From positions 36,813,178 to 36,877,177 of the forward strand of contig CP141143.1 in the NCBI GenBank assembly GCA_035235625.1: DNA of 64,000 nucleotides, given 5' to 3'. Position numbers and translations under genes: made by a program. The stretch comes from Saururus chinensis (lineage: Eukaryota > Streptophyta > Magnoliopsida > Piperales > Saururaceae). Shown piece after piece: positions 22,128 through 34,820 of the stretch (position 1 is the first letter of the stretch; the number at the start of each line of letters is the position of its first letter). Below the pieces are notes generated by a model that searched no databases, was not told where the DNA came from, and was given only the letters and a program-made list of their open reading frames with translations.

Positions 22128-25100
22128 ATGTCTTCTGACAAAGAAGTACAATTGTCTGACGATTCAGCCCAAGCCGAAAATACTGCTCAAGACGCAGCAG
22201 TACCCGAAAATAACATGGATACTTTCCTTGACCTGATGATTCAAAGGATGACTCAACATTTACAGACTCAAGGACTCCAACCCAGCCCTAATTATTTAAG
22301 TAACTCTAGGGAATTGATCGAAAGTAGTCATAACGAGAAGGATAATCTGCTTGAGCGTTTTAAGAAAATCGCTCCGGAATTTTCTGGAGTAGATGGACCA
22401 GAGGCTGCTGAAAAGTGGACGTTCGAAGTCGAACGAATTTTTAAGGCATTAAAAGTTCCAGAAGATAGGAAAGTGGATGTAGCCACTTTCGCTATGACAG
22501 GAGAAGCAGCTTTTTGGTGGCCATCAGCAGAACGGAATTTCTTTCCAAATAGAGGAAATATCAAGTGGGAAGAATTCAGAGAAGTATTATACAACAAATA
22601 TTTTCTGCCTCATGTTCAGGAGAAGAAAGAAAAAGAATTTCTGGATTTGCAACAAGGTAATATGACCGTCTTTCAGTATGAAAACAAGTTCGTCCAACTA
22701 CAACGCTTCGCTCCTGAGATTTGCTCAACAGAGTTAAAGAGAGCCCAAAAATTTGTTAGAGGGTTACATAACGGGCTTCGCAGTCGAATAGTAGGATTTC
22801 AACCCACTACTCTGGCTAAAGCTGTGGAATTAGCTTCACTATTGGAACAAGAATATCAAGAATTCTTAGCAGAGAAAAAGGATTGTGGACAAGGGAGCCG
22901 AATGGAAGATCGAAAGAGAAAATTTACAGCCTCTAATCAATTCAATAACCAAAAATTTCAAAGAACCTCTAGACCACCGCCCCAAAACCAAAAAGAGAGG
23001 AAATTAGAAAAATGCTCCAAATGCAACCGATTTCATCCATTGGGGATCTGTTACCTCACTGAGAGACGATGCTTCGCATGTGGGGACCCTGGACACCAGA
23101 TCAAGGATTGCCCCAAAAAGAAAATCAAAGAAGAGATCAAACCGGAGCAAAAACCTAAAGCTCAAGGGCGAGTGTTTGCTATTACTACGGAAGAAGCTCA
23201 AACTTCAGCAGGAGTTATACAAGGTACACTTCTAATTTTGGATAAAGTTGCTAAAGTTCTAATAGATCCAGGATCAACACATTCTTTTATATCCTGCGAT
23301 TTTGTTTTAAGTACAGATTATCCAGTTATGGAACTAGGATATATCTTAGAAGTGTCAACTCCTGTAGGAAAAACTATTATAGCTCAAAATTTTATACAAG
23401 ATGTGTCCATAATCTATGACAACCATAAATGGAAGGCTAACTTGATACTCTTAAGTATGAACGATTACGATGTCATCTTAGGAATGGATTGGTTAGCCGA
23501 TAATGAAGCATTGGTGGACTGTAAGAAAAAGAAGGTAATATTCAATAATCAAGGAGAGGAATATACCTTCCATGGAAATAGAGAACCTTCAGGAGTATGC
23601 CTTATTTCTGCCGTAAAGGCACAACACTTGATATCTAGAGGGTGTCCAGCGTATCTTGCAAATATAATCTTAGAAGAATCATCTTCTCCCAAGATAGAGG
23701 ATATTGAAGTTATAAGGAACTTTTCAGATGTGTTTCCTGAAGATCTTCCAGGGGTACCACCAAAGAGAGAGATAGACTTTAACATTGATTTAATGTCAGA
23801 TACAGAACCTATCTCCAAGGCACCCTATAGAATGGCCCCTGCAGAACTAAAGGAATTAAAGAACCAATTGCAAGAACTATTGAGCAAAGGATTCATCCGA
23901 CCGAGTGTCTCACCTTGGGGAGCTCCAGTCCTTTTTGTCAGGAAAAAGGATGGATCATTAAGACTGTGCATAGACTATAGAATGCTTAACTCGGTAACTA
24001 TTAAAAATAAGTATCCTTTACCCAGAATAGATGATTTGTTTGATCAATTACAAGAAGCAAAAGTTTTCTCAAAAATAGATTTAAGATCTGGATATCATCA
24101 GTTGAGAATACGGGATGAAGATATTCCAAAAACAGCATTTCGTACCCGCTATGGACACTATGAATTTATAGTGATGCCATTCGGATTGACGAATGCTCCT
24201 GCAGCATTCATGGATCTTATGAACCGAGTTTTTCGACCTTATTTGGATAAATTCGTGATTGTTTTTGTTGATGACATATTAGTCTATTCTTCCACTCTTG
24301 AAGAACACCAAGCACACTTACAAATAGTTCTTCAAACCTTGAGAGATCATCAGCTATATGCTAAGTTAAGTAAGTGTGAATTTTGGCTGAGTAAGGTTGT
24401 ATTCTTGGGTCATGTCATCTCTAACAATGGAATATCAGTAGACCCTACCAAGATCGAAGCAGTATTAAAGTGGGAAAAGCCCAAGACTGTTACAGAAGTT
24501 AGAAGTTTCTTAGGACTTGCTGGTTACTATCGAAGATTTATCCAAAACTTCTCGAAGATAGCTTTACCTTTAACAAAGCTAACCAGAAAAGGAGTGCGGT
24601 TTTTGTGGAATGAGGAATGTGAGAAGGCATTTCAAGAGTTGAAACAAAGATTAACCACCACCCCAGTTTTATCCTTACCAACTGGTAGTGGAGGGTTTAT
24701 AATTCATAGTGATGCCTCAAGAATGGGTCTTGGATGTGTCTTGATGCAGAATGAGAAGGTGATAGCCTATGCTTCAAGACAATTAAAGAAACATGAAGGT
24801 AATTACCCCATCCACGATCTTGAATTGGCAGCTGTAGTTTTTGCCTTAAAACTATGGAGACATTATTTATATGGAGAGAAATTTGAAGTTTTTACAGATC
24901 ATCAGAGTCTGAAGTACATTTTCTCTCAAAGGGATTTAAATTTAAGGCAAAGACGATGGATTGAATACTTGAATGATTATGACTTCTCTATTCAATATCG
25001 CCCGGGAAAAGCCAATGTAGTAGCTAATGCCTTGAGTAGGAAGACCACAGGAATGGTAGCTCAAATGCTGATAAAGGAATGGAGGTTGATGGAAGAGATA

Positions 25101-26585
25101 ATAGATTTACAACCTCAATTACAATCAGGAACCAAAAAGGTAATCATAGCTAATCTGGAAATAAAATCGGAATTGATCGAGCGCATTTTGGAGGCACAAA
25201 AAGAGGATACAGAGATACAAACCTTCTTAGGTAAGCCTGATTTTAATAAACATGCTAATGATGGCATAAGATTTAAAGCACGACTAGTAGTCCCTACAAT
25301 ACCAGAATTAAAACAAGAATTGCTGCATGAAGCTCATAGGTCTCAATATACCATCCACCCAGGAGGAACAAAAATGTACCAGGATCTCAAAAGAAGTTTT
25401 TGGTGGAAAGGGATGAAAAGGGACGTTGGAGAATTTGTCTCTAAATGCCTAACTTGTCAGCAAGTTAAAGCAGAATGTCAGAAACCATCAGGTACTCTTC
25501 ATCCTATTGAAATTCCAGAATGGAAATGGGAGCACATTTCTATGGATTTTGTTTCAGGCTTACCCAAGACATCGGCCGGCCATGAATCCATTTGGGTTAT
25601 AGTGGATAGACTTACTAAGAGTGCCCATTTTCTTCCTTTAAAGAAATCTCAGACATTGAATGTCTTAGCCAAGATGTATATAAAAGAAATTGTAAGTCGA
25701 CATGGTGTACCCTTGTCGATCATTTCAGATCGAGACAGCCGGTTCACTTCACATTTTTGGACAAGACTTCAAGAAGAATTGGGAACAAGCCTCAGATTAA
25801 GTACAGCATTCCATCCGCAAACTGATGGTCAGTCTGAACGAACTATTCAGACACTAGAAGACATGTTGCGGGCATGTGCCATAGATTGGAAAGGTAACTG
25901 GGATGAACACTTGCCACTAATTGAATTTTCTTATAATAATAGTTATCACTCCAGCATTGGTATGGCACCATATGAAGCTCTTTATGGACGACCCTGTTGA
26001 TCCCCAACTTGTTGGAGTGAAGTTGGGGAAGGAAAATTAGTAAAATCAGAACTCTTACAACAATGTGTGAGTAAAGTGAAGCTTATACGCAGTCGATTAG
26101 AGAGCGCACAAAGTCGTCAAAAGAGCTATGCTGATCAAAGAAGAAAAGACCTCGACTTCCGTGAAGGTGAGCTTGTGCTGCTGAAGGTATCACCAACTAG
26201 AGGAGTTATGAGATTTGGGATGAGAGGAAAGCTAAGTCCTCGATTTGTAGGACCATTTGAGATTCTTGACAAAATCGGACCAGTAGCTTACAGATTGGCA
26301 TTACCCCCTCAATTGGACAAGGTCCATAATGTATTTCATGTATCCATGCTTCGCAAGTATATACAAGACCCTTCTCACGTTTTAGATCAAACAATGATTA
26401 CCTTGGAACCTGATTTGACATTTGAAGAGAAGCCTGTCAAAATATTGGATCGAAAAGAACAAATCTTGAGGACAAAAAGGATTCCATTAGTCAAAGTGTT
26501 ATGGCAGCACCATTCGTCAGAAGAAGCCACGTGGGAATTGGAAAGTGAAATGGTAAAGAAGTATCCTGAGCTTTTTGATGAATAG
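22128..26585 (+). pseudogene. gag-pol polyprotein with one in-frame stop
   Basis: One frame of 1485 codons broken only by TGA at 25998-26000. Order by codon from ATG 22128: gag core about 70-260; two zinc knuckles ([13 protein letters not shown] about 297, [14 protein letters not shown] about 314); protease with [11 protein letters not shown] about 376; RT about 580-760 with FVDD at about 712; RNase H with [10 protein letters not shown] about 860; integrase zinc finger (H...H, CLTCQQ) about 1067-1120 and DDE core with MDFVSG, SDRDSRF and [11 protein letters not shown] about 1140-1245; after the stop the GPY/F-like region (RFVGPFEIL) and a chromodomain-like end at 26067-26585. Ends 44 bp before the 3' LTR. 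The stop sits where relatives have GRPCRSP, so it looks like CGA to TGA. Readthrough cannot be excluded. Confidence 0.93.
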
Positions 26586-26616
26586 CAAGTTTTAATTTCG
26601 AGGACGAAATTCTTAT

Positions 26617-26629
26617 AAGGAGGGAAGAA
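26617..26629 (+). promoter_or_regulatory. Polypurine tract
   Basis: AAGGAGGGAAGAA lies immediately before the 3' LTR start TGTGACAACCC. Confidence 0.85.
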
Positions 26630-28309
26630 TGTGACAACCCAGATCCGAGGTAAATTTTACTATTAGAATTTTTATATATTATTAGAACGTTATTTTGCTT
26701 TCTGGACCTAAATGAATGTTGTAGAACTTTAAAAACCGAACTTAAAGATTTTTGAAACACTTGATTCGGAGATAGTGACCGTATGTAGCGATCGTGGACA
26801 CGTGCATCATTAGCGGGCCCACGATGAAACTACGGTAAAACCTATCCTTGAATGGTCTTGTTTCGAAGGGCTCGTCGATACGAGTCCGTCGGTACCAAGA
26901 ACGTATAATTCCGAAATATAGGTAAAAAGTTATGACTATTTTGAGTTTTGAAAAAAAAAAGAAATAAAAGAAATAATATTTTATTAACGGCTGACGCAAG
27001 CATTGCGCCAGCCGGGATTTTACCGCGCGACGCGCGACGTCGCGCGGTTTGACCGCGCGATGTGGCATCGCACGGTTCGTCCGCGCGGCAGGGCCGGGAC
27101 CCGCGCGGGTCCTCGCCGCGCGGTGTACCGCGCGGCGCGTGGAACCGCGTGGCCCGCGCAGACCACGCGCCGTCCGCGGCCGGACCGTGCGACACGCGGA
27201 ACCCGCGTGTCGGGTTCCGCGTTGCGGCGCGGGATCGCGCAGCGTGCAGTTCCGCCGCGCGACGCGTGGCGGACACGCGTCGCGCATCGCCCGGTCCACC
27301 TCGCCTATAAATACGCCATCATTTCATTTTTTTACCATTCACTTCCACCTCCAGTCAAAGCTTCTGACCCTCCGTTTTAAGCCGTTTTAAGTCCGTTTCA
27401 ACCCGTTCAAAAAGCGTTCCTAACCAAATCGACCGTGCCGGACGCTATGACGGGGCCAGATTTTCAATACAAGCCTTCTACAAGCACGAAAGTTCTACTC
27501 CAATTTTAAGGTAGGGAGTCTTAAACTCTAAATTTATGCTCTACGTGTATACTTTGTTTCTTTATGGATCGTTTTTTTGTAAATCATATGTCTCTTCTTA
27601 CGTTTTCAAAAAGAAATATTTTATGCACATCATGGCATGATATATATGTGTTTTCGGGGGAGTTCTAGGGTTATACTTAGAACAATATTTTCTGGATACC
27701 TACCGAAGGAAATATCGGTATTAGGCACGTGCATATAGGTATGGAGTATCATGGGAAAACTCCTGCCTTCTGAGATTCCGGTTGCCCCATGAGCGTCGGA
27801 GGAACGCCGCTCGGTATCACGGCTCTGGATTTCTCGTCATCGGACGAACCGGCGTTTTCTGAATTGGTTTCCGAATCAGTTATGCAAATATTATTACTAT
27901 CTGTTACTTAGCATTAAATTAGATTTTAATCCTACCTACTGTGTATAAAAATACTCACCCACCCACAGAATCTGCAGGTAGTAAAACCAACCCGGAGGGG
28001 TCAACCGAAGAATTCTCTGTTTAGTCTCTTTTACTTTTCTACCTCTGTAATATTATGTGTTTAGAATTGCTTGAATTTTGTAATTCTGTAATATGAACGT
28101 TCTACATACAGTGTACTACGAACTGAATTCTAATTTTCGACTACGTTATATCTTTTAGCTGTGCGTCAACTCCAAAATTTTTATGTGTTCGGCTGACTTA
28201 TGTTTGTACGGCGGACCGTCACGTTCGGTTTCATATGCAATGTCGCATGTGCCGAACTATATAATAATTACATGAATTATGACGTGTATTATTTCTAGCG
28301 GTCGCCACA
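26630..28309 (+). repeat. 3' LTR of the Tekay-type element
   Basis: Same ends and layout as the 5' LTR. In the CpG-rich block it has an extra GTTTGACCGCGCGATGTGGC segment near 27047 and lacks a stretch around GACACGCGCGATTCCGCATG found in the 5' LTR. Confidence 0.93.
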
Positions 28310-28314
28310 AAGTC

Positions 28315-28544
28315 CTTAATAATCAATTGCATAACTCAAACAAAGAGGAAGGGGCGATCCACTCTCCTAGGGAGTCGCACTAGCTAGTGGGCCAGGCTAT
28401 CCCTGGGCCACTAGTTGGTCTAATTACAATTATCATCCTATTACATAAGCAAATACTAAACTAATACATAAGCAAATAGCCTAATGCACTAAAATAACAT
28501 GGAAATAAAGAAAATAAAGTCTAGTCTGGTGAACGTGCACAACA
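28315..28544 (-). repeat. Short LTR of the minus-strand gypsy element, 5' part
   Basis: On the minus strand it begins TGTTGTGCACGTTC and runs into the Tekay insertion point; joined to 19002-19084 it makes an LTR of about 313 bp. It is preceded on the minus strand by a polypurine tract (28545-28566). Confidence 0.65.
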
Positions 28545-28566
28545 CCCCCTCTTCCCACTTCTCCCC
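28545..28566 (-). promoter_or_regulatory. Polypurine tract next to the short LTR
   Basis: On the minus strand a purine-only run GGGGAGAAGTGGGAAGAGGG(GG) ends exactly at the LTR start TGTTGTG. A PPT should precede a 3' LTR, yet this LTR is followed by a PBS. Confidence 0.6.
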
Positions 28567-28639
28567 AGTAATCCCTATTTTCGCACCCCCCCCCAAACAA
28601 TCCCCTCCCTGTAGTCATCTTGTCACGGGAAGGAACTTT

Positions 28640-29280
28640 AAAATAAAAATTAAAAGTCATTAGTGACGCATTCAAAAGTGTTGCATATGACTTTTGAATT
28701 TTTTTATTTTTTACATATTAACGACGCTTGATAAAGTGTCATGAATAAAAAATATTTCTTTTTTAAAAATGTTTTTTATTAGTGATGCCTTTTTGAAACG
28801 TTGCTAATGATTTATTTTATTTTTTATTTATTAGTGATGATTTTATAAGCATCGCTAATATTTTCTTTATTATTTTTATTATTAGTGATGCATATACAAG
28901 TGTGCTAATAAGTTTTTTTTTTAAAGTATACGTCGCTAATAGAATATAATTAGCCACGTTTACTAGAGCATAAAAAAAGGAAAATAATTAGTGACGTAAA
29001 AAACACGTCACTAAAAGTAGACTATTAGAGCCATTTTCTAATATGTATCACTAACGAGTAATAGCGACTGGTCTTTTTTCAATGCTTTTAATGCTAATAT
29101 TCATTAGCGATGCTTTAAAGACTATTAGAATACTTTTAAGTTTCACTAATAATCATTTTTCTTGTAATGTCATTGTATTTTTTGTAAAGTTTTTCAATTG
29201 TTTTTTTTTGCTAAATGTGCCGTAAATAGTAGTTTTTAGTGACACTTTGTATTACGTCAGTAATAATCCTTTTTGTTGTT
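28640..29280. mobile_element. CACTA-like non-autonomous fragment
   Basis: Repeated motifs TTAGTGACGCATTC, TAACGACGCTTGA, TTAGTGATGC and GTCACTAAA in both orientations, with CATTTTTCTTGTAATG at 29154-29169, the complement of a CACTA TIR (CACTACAAGAAAAATG) with one mismatch. The left TIR is not visible, and similar motifs continue to about 29275, so at least one end is lost or two elements are joined. Confidence 0.5.
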
Positions 29281-30440
29281 GAGGTAGGCAATGAATGCAA
29301 CTATTGCTGGTCCAACTACGACACTTGTCTTGCATAGGGTGTGTAACAGGATAAACCAAGGAATAACTCGACAACATCATCATCAGGAGTTGCTAATACT
29401 AACTTGACACCCTTGTAAATGATGAATAAGTTTGATACTATGACTCAAATTCTCCAAGCTCAAGCTCAAGCTCAACCACTTCATACACAACTTCAAGTTC
29501 AAGCTAATTTGAACAACCTCAAGGAGAAGGAAAAGTTAGAAATTTAAATGTTAACTCTACCACCATGGGAAGGATTAAGAATATGACTCCGGTATTTAAT
29601 AGAGAGGAGGGCTGGAAGAGGCAAAAAATTGGATTGAGGAATTGGAAAATATATTTGAAGTCAGAAACTAAGCCAAAAAATGAATATGACAACTTTTGCA
29701 TGAATAGTGAAGTCTTTTTTTAGCGGAAGATGGTGAGCAATTCTTTATTTAAAGATAAGTAATTAATTATATAGAAGGTATTTCTTGAGGCATTCACTAA
29801 GTAATATTTTTCTCCTCATATTCAAAGGCGGATGGAAATAGAAAACCTTGACCTCTAGCGTTGTGATTAAATATGAGAATAAGTTTCTACAACTTTAGCA
29901 TTTTGCACAATATGTCATCCCTACCAATGAAAGGAAAGTAAAACATTTATTTTAGGGCTTAAAAAGTGGACATAGGACTAATGTTTTAACCTCAAGACCT
30001 ACTTCTTTTAAGGATGCAGTAGACTAAGTATCCATTTTGGAAGAAGATTTTAATCAGTCTTGAGCATCATCAAAGAGCACCAAACATAATAATATTGCTA
30101 AAACAATTTAGATTTATTGTTGAAATGTTACGACAATATTATTAAAATGAGAATGCCCCAACCAAACATGGTGCCTGACTTTAAACCTTAGACCCAAAAA
30201 ATGAAGGAGAGAATGAGGTACAATAGGGAGACAGAGGAAGGAAAGGGAGGTGAGAGGCAAGCAAGAGGCAATAATAGGAGCAAGTAGCTATAAAATATGG
30301 TTGGGAAAAGAAGCAAAAAGGGAGGCTAGTCCATGGAGGAGAAGGGATGAGCCTTATGGTTGAAACCCTAAGGCATTAATTTTGGAAGGGAAGAGGGAGG
30401 TCTTTTGCTGGCATTGGATATAAAGATGAGAGTATTTTCA
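29281..30440 (+). pseudogene. Decayed Ty3/gypsy gag
   Basis: Translated pieces keep the gag pattern seen in the Tekay element: LEEAKNWIEELENIF, NMTTFAMNSEVFF, LEAFTKYFSPHIQ, IKYENKFLQL, YVIPTNERKVKHLF and FKDAVD. Stops and frameshifts are frequent, and no protease or RT follows. The same remnant is at 49951-50830 in the duplicated unit. Confidence 0.65.
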
Positions 30441-31921
30441 TTCGAAAATGCTGTTTAAGCTGGTAATAGGTGAATAAAATCCAAGTGATAAAAAAATGTC
30501 AATCTCTATCCAAGTAATTTGTAAATCATCCTTCAAATAAAAACTATGTTTTTGTATGTGAGAATCATGTAATTATTTCTAAGTGGACATACTGTGACTA
30601 ATAGAAAAGGTGAAAATGGTGAGTTCCTACTTCCCTTATAGCATACATTCTACGCAAATTGTGCCTATTAAAGGTCATGAGAACATCTACATAGGACTAT
30701 AATTTAAATCCGAGCAATATACTGTGCCAAAGTGTACATTGATCATATTATGTACTAGAATTTGCTCTCTTATTTATCATTTTATCTTGCTCTATTTGAT
30801 TTTGATACCAAATCTTTCGGGCTATCTCATATAAACGTTGGAAGTGAAGTTTCTCTCACCATAGTTATCCCATCCACAAAATACTAAAAATGGCTAGGTT
30901 CGAAAATTAAAACAACAACAAATAGTAGTGGCTTCTAGAGATCATATATTATAAACAAATTTTGTATTGTCAATAAAAAACTTCATTGTGCAAGATTTAA
31001 GTTGTACTAAGTTTTCAAATGACAAAATATCTTCTCACTGGGTTGCAAGGATATGTTTAAGATAGAATCAATTGAAGTTGTGCAACAATGGGTCACAACT
31101 TCCTTAGCAGCCCAATGCTATATAGATGAGCATTGGGCCAAGCTTTATATTTGTACCTTTTTTTATAGATGAGCATTGGGCCAAGTTTTATGTTTGTACC
31201 TTTTTTTTATTTTCTCCATTTAGAGAAGGTACATAAAAGATTCTTTCATATTTGTGCACTTCCCATTACATTGTTCCATGCAGGAAAGAGCGTGGTCAAT
31301 ACTAGAACAAAGTACCAATACTTCATGAAGCTAAATAATTTTAGCATGATGTTGAACAAAACAATGAATATAAAATTTGGTAGACACCCATTTATCTATT
31401 TTTGTTCAAAACGACACTATAGTTGGGTAATTGTTGTAATCTATATCTATATAAATATTATTATTAAAGTGAGAAAGGGCAAATTTTTTTCCTAGAGCGT
31501 GCATATATTGCCCTTTCAAATAAAATTTTAATTAATTTAAAATTTAACAGACCTAAAATATTATAATAATTTCTTCAATAAGTACCTTACAAACATTAAA
31601 AAAATATGAATTTCATAGTCCTAATTCGTCTAGAATGGTTTAAAACTAATTAAAGTGAGAAAGGGGTATAAATTTTTGTTATAGAAATCCTATATTACCC
31701 CTAATCGATATTATTATTAAAAAAAAGGGTTCAAATTTTTTATCATAAAAGTTCTAAATTACCCCTAATATAACTCAAAATCTATGGAGCACAACACATA
31801 CATTATGTATCTACACTTCTACGAATGTAAATAGAAGCAAAATACTAAGTAGGGTGTTAGAAATTAATTTCTTAATAAATGTGGAAGCAAAATGCCCCCA
31901 TCAAAGTTAAATGCCGATAAA
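30441..31921. repeat. AT-rich part of the duplicated unit, copy 2
   Basis: No gene seen. Matches 50.83-52.30 kb in direct orientation, and its first half matches 56.0-57.0 kb in inverted orientation. Confidence 0.6.
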
Positions 31922-34820
31922 GTGTAATAAGGTATTATAACAATCTTGTTATCAAAATCAAGTAGATGCTGAATAGTGTGACTAATAAATCATATTCTTA
32001 TAGAAATTATACTCAACATTCAATTTGGCACAGTAGACCGCTCTATTCTAAATTAAAGTTCTATACAGATATCCTAATTCATGACCCTTTGTAGGCACAA
32101 ATCACTTCGGAAGTAATGCCATAAGGGTATCTCAAGTAGAAATTCATCATTTTCACCTTTCCCATCACCATCACAGTACCTCCACTCAAAATGAAAACAA
32201 GATTCTACCAACATGCCATATTTCATAATCAAGTTCTAATAATCATATTTTGCCTCTAACAAAAAGCATATACCTGAGAAGATAATAAGATTGCCATGGT
32301 GCAATCAACATCTTGCCTAATGAAAATTATTAAAAAAGATAAAGGAAATGACAAAGGTTTATGGCCTTTCCATATGGGCCAAACGATCTCATCTTGTCTC
32401 AGAAATAAAAACTTGATTAGAAAATTCATGATTCACGTATGTTAAAAAGAATTTAAGCATAAATTAAGACAGAAAACCCGTCATCACCTTAGTCGAAGCA
32501 GCTGCTTCCAGAGACAGCTTTGCAGTCTTCATAATAACATGGCATCTTTGGTCATATCTAAATATTCTTGTCAGAAGTACAATCTAACAACACAGCAAAA
32601 GCTATCGGTTTTTCTCATGTTAGGTTTAAGAACCGGACCAGCAAAAGAACCCACCATGAGAAACTAAAGCACCATGATACGAGAATTCGCAAGTGAAGAA
32701 TTTGGAACAGAGAACGTACAATACTGATTAAATGCGAAACACAATCACATTAATTACACATTACAAATTACAAATGAATAAAGTATACCACCTCTTTTGC
32801 AATAATGAATTAAAATATCCCACCCCTTTTGCAATTGCATCACGGGCCGAACACCCAGCGCAGATCACAATTCCCAATCTATAAAATATCCATCATTTAA
32901 CATGGGAGTGTACACAATGCCACCTTTCTTGCAAATGCAAACAACACAAGGCCAAACATCACCACAAATAACAACTTCTATACATCTAACATCATACTTG
33001 GGAGGGTACTGTACCAAAAAATAAGTGGAAGGGTATACGTACTAACACCTTTCTTGCAATTGCAGTACAGGCCGATCGCCCACAACAAATCACAATTTCT
33101 AACACAAAACTCACATCTAACATTTACCTAGGGAGGGTACAAACAGACAAACACATAATCTACGATGAATTAAACGCAAGTAGAAGTAGAGGACGTTCAA
33201 ATATGAAGCTGGTGGCTTCAATTAACGGCTTCGTCGGTAAAGGGAGTAGGTGGAAACCATGACCAGCAGTACAAGAGCAATGGAGGCAATGAGCGCCAGG
33301 CCGGTTGAGCTTCCGACGTGCCGGCAGTATTTGTCAAAGACGCCACAAACTTTTGCCCACCCTGCGTGAGAATTGCCCTTCAGACCAAGATAGGCGACAG
33401 CGCCTGCAGCTCCTGTTGCCGAGACCACCACCCCTGCCACAAGCTGCACCATAAACACAGTCAAACGGGAGAATTTGTTAAGAACTTCGTCTAATTTCAC
33501 CCTACATACATGCACAGGGTAAAGGAGCTCGATCTGTTTATAATTTATATAGCAAAGTACCCTCACAAGTTCAATTAGAAGTCTGTTTAATTTAGAAAAG
33601 TAAAGCAGTTGCCCTGGAACTTACCAAGTCAAAGAAAGCAAGCAAAAACAACTTGGCGGAGGGACAGGGTTTGGCTGCGGCGGAGATGGAGACCAAGAGG
33701 GTGCAAAAGAACCCACCGTGATACAGAGAAATTATATCAAACACCATATTCATAACGAGAACAGAAATAACATCATCAATTCATTGCCACATGAGTCGGC
33801 TCTAATAATCACTAGAATGAAACAGAAGAAAATAAAATTGTCGGATCCATTGATTGCTGGAAAATAAAATCGTCAGATACTAACATCACAGCCTAACCTG
33901 ATTCTTCTGAACTCGTTAAAAATAACATAGAACAGCAGACATTGTCGATGGATCAGAGGAAACAGAGAATTCATCCCTTTTCTTTAAACAATTCATTAAA
34001 GCAAAACAAAAAAAAACACAATCCAAGTTGCAGACCTCTACTCCACTGTCGAAGCGATCATGCAGCACCGCCGTCTTTCTCTCTCCCTCTCTCTGTCTCC
34101 TCTCTTCGATCTCTTCTCTTTCCCTCTTCTGTTTCTTTTCATTGGCCGAAGGGGATGTCAAATCGGGAAGTGAGGCGGTTGGGGGGGTTCCTTAGAATTG
34201 GTCGCTCAAAGAAGGAAACTACTGCGTAGCACCAGCACCACTGTCTTCTCCCTTCCATCTCTTCTCTTTCCCTCTCTCCTTTTTCTTTTATTTATTGGCG
34301 GATATTTAAATCGTTTTCCGCCCTGTAAAATTAAAAGAAAAATCTGTCCATGTGGTCCCCATGGCAATCATAGGTACACTCAATAACTGAGTAGGAGAAC
34401 CTCCACGTTGAGAAGGCATTGGACCAGCTTCAGGAGCCGGTGGTCGGGTTCTGTGCCATTAATTTGTCATTCTTAGTTTCAATATTTTTAATCAACATTG
34501 TATATTTAAGTCATAAAAATTATTCTATGTTCTGAGTTCTTTAGTTTTCTTGACATGAATTGTTCTCTGTTCTGAATTCTTCACTTTTCTTTACATGGTA
34601 TGTTAAGTCTATTAAATTATTCTCTGTTTTGAGTTCTTCATTTTTCTCTGTTTTAGGATGCTCCGGTTGTTCACTTCTTTTATTCGGATGAGGACAGGAG
34701 CGAGGTTGGTTTAATGCTCTCTGAAACTGGATTTTTTGATTTGCCCAAAAAGGAAGCTAAGTTTTTTGAGTAGATGATCGAAAAAAGTTGTGTCAGTCTA
34801 TTATTTTGGTTACAAGACAT
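31922..34820. repeat. Repeat unit copy 2, with captured gene fragment
   Basis: Matches copy 1 from base 1 and copy 3 from 52301. Between about 32730 and 33720 the sequence found in the other copies is replaced by a CASP-like gene end. The shared sequence resumes at about 33740 and ends near 34820 just after AGTCTATTATTTT. Confidence 0.7.
33222..33719 (-). pseudogene. CASP-like protein, last two exons (fragment)
   Basis: CASP-like proteins are four-helix membrane proteins related to those that organise the Casparian strip. Minus strand: an exon from about 33719 to 33625 ends FLLAFFDL before a GTAAGT donor; a 181-bp intron (33444-33624) ends GGTGCAG; the last exon 33443-33222 encodes LVAGVVVSATGAAGAVAYLG, then KGNSHAGWAKVCGVFDKYC and a closing hydrophobic helix, ending STYSLYRRSR and TAA. 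Splice phase is 0 and the reading frame is clean. These are the third and fourth helices of a CASPL1-type protein. The first half (start, helices 1-2) is absent: 5' of about 33719 the DNA is the repeat unit. Expression is unknown. Confidence 0.8.

Larger units (their letters stand above)
19085..28309 (+). mobile_element. Near-intact Tekay/Del-type Ty3/gypsy element (9225 bp)
   Basis: Target duplication AAGTC at 19080-19084 and 28310-28314. LTRs of 1685 and 1680 bp with TGTGACAACCC...CGCCACA ends, PBS, an extra 5' ORF, gag-pol in a single frame, PPT, 3' LTR. Hand comparison of the last ~770 bp of the two LTRs shows about nine substitutions, so the insertion is young compared with its neighbours. 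RT/IN order (PR-RT-RH-IN) and the C-terminal LVKVLWQHHSSEEATWELE chromodomain-like tail place it in the Tekay chromovirus group. One nonsense codon in integrase is the only obvious coding lesion. Confidence 0.93.
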
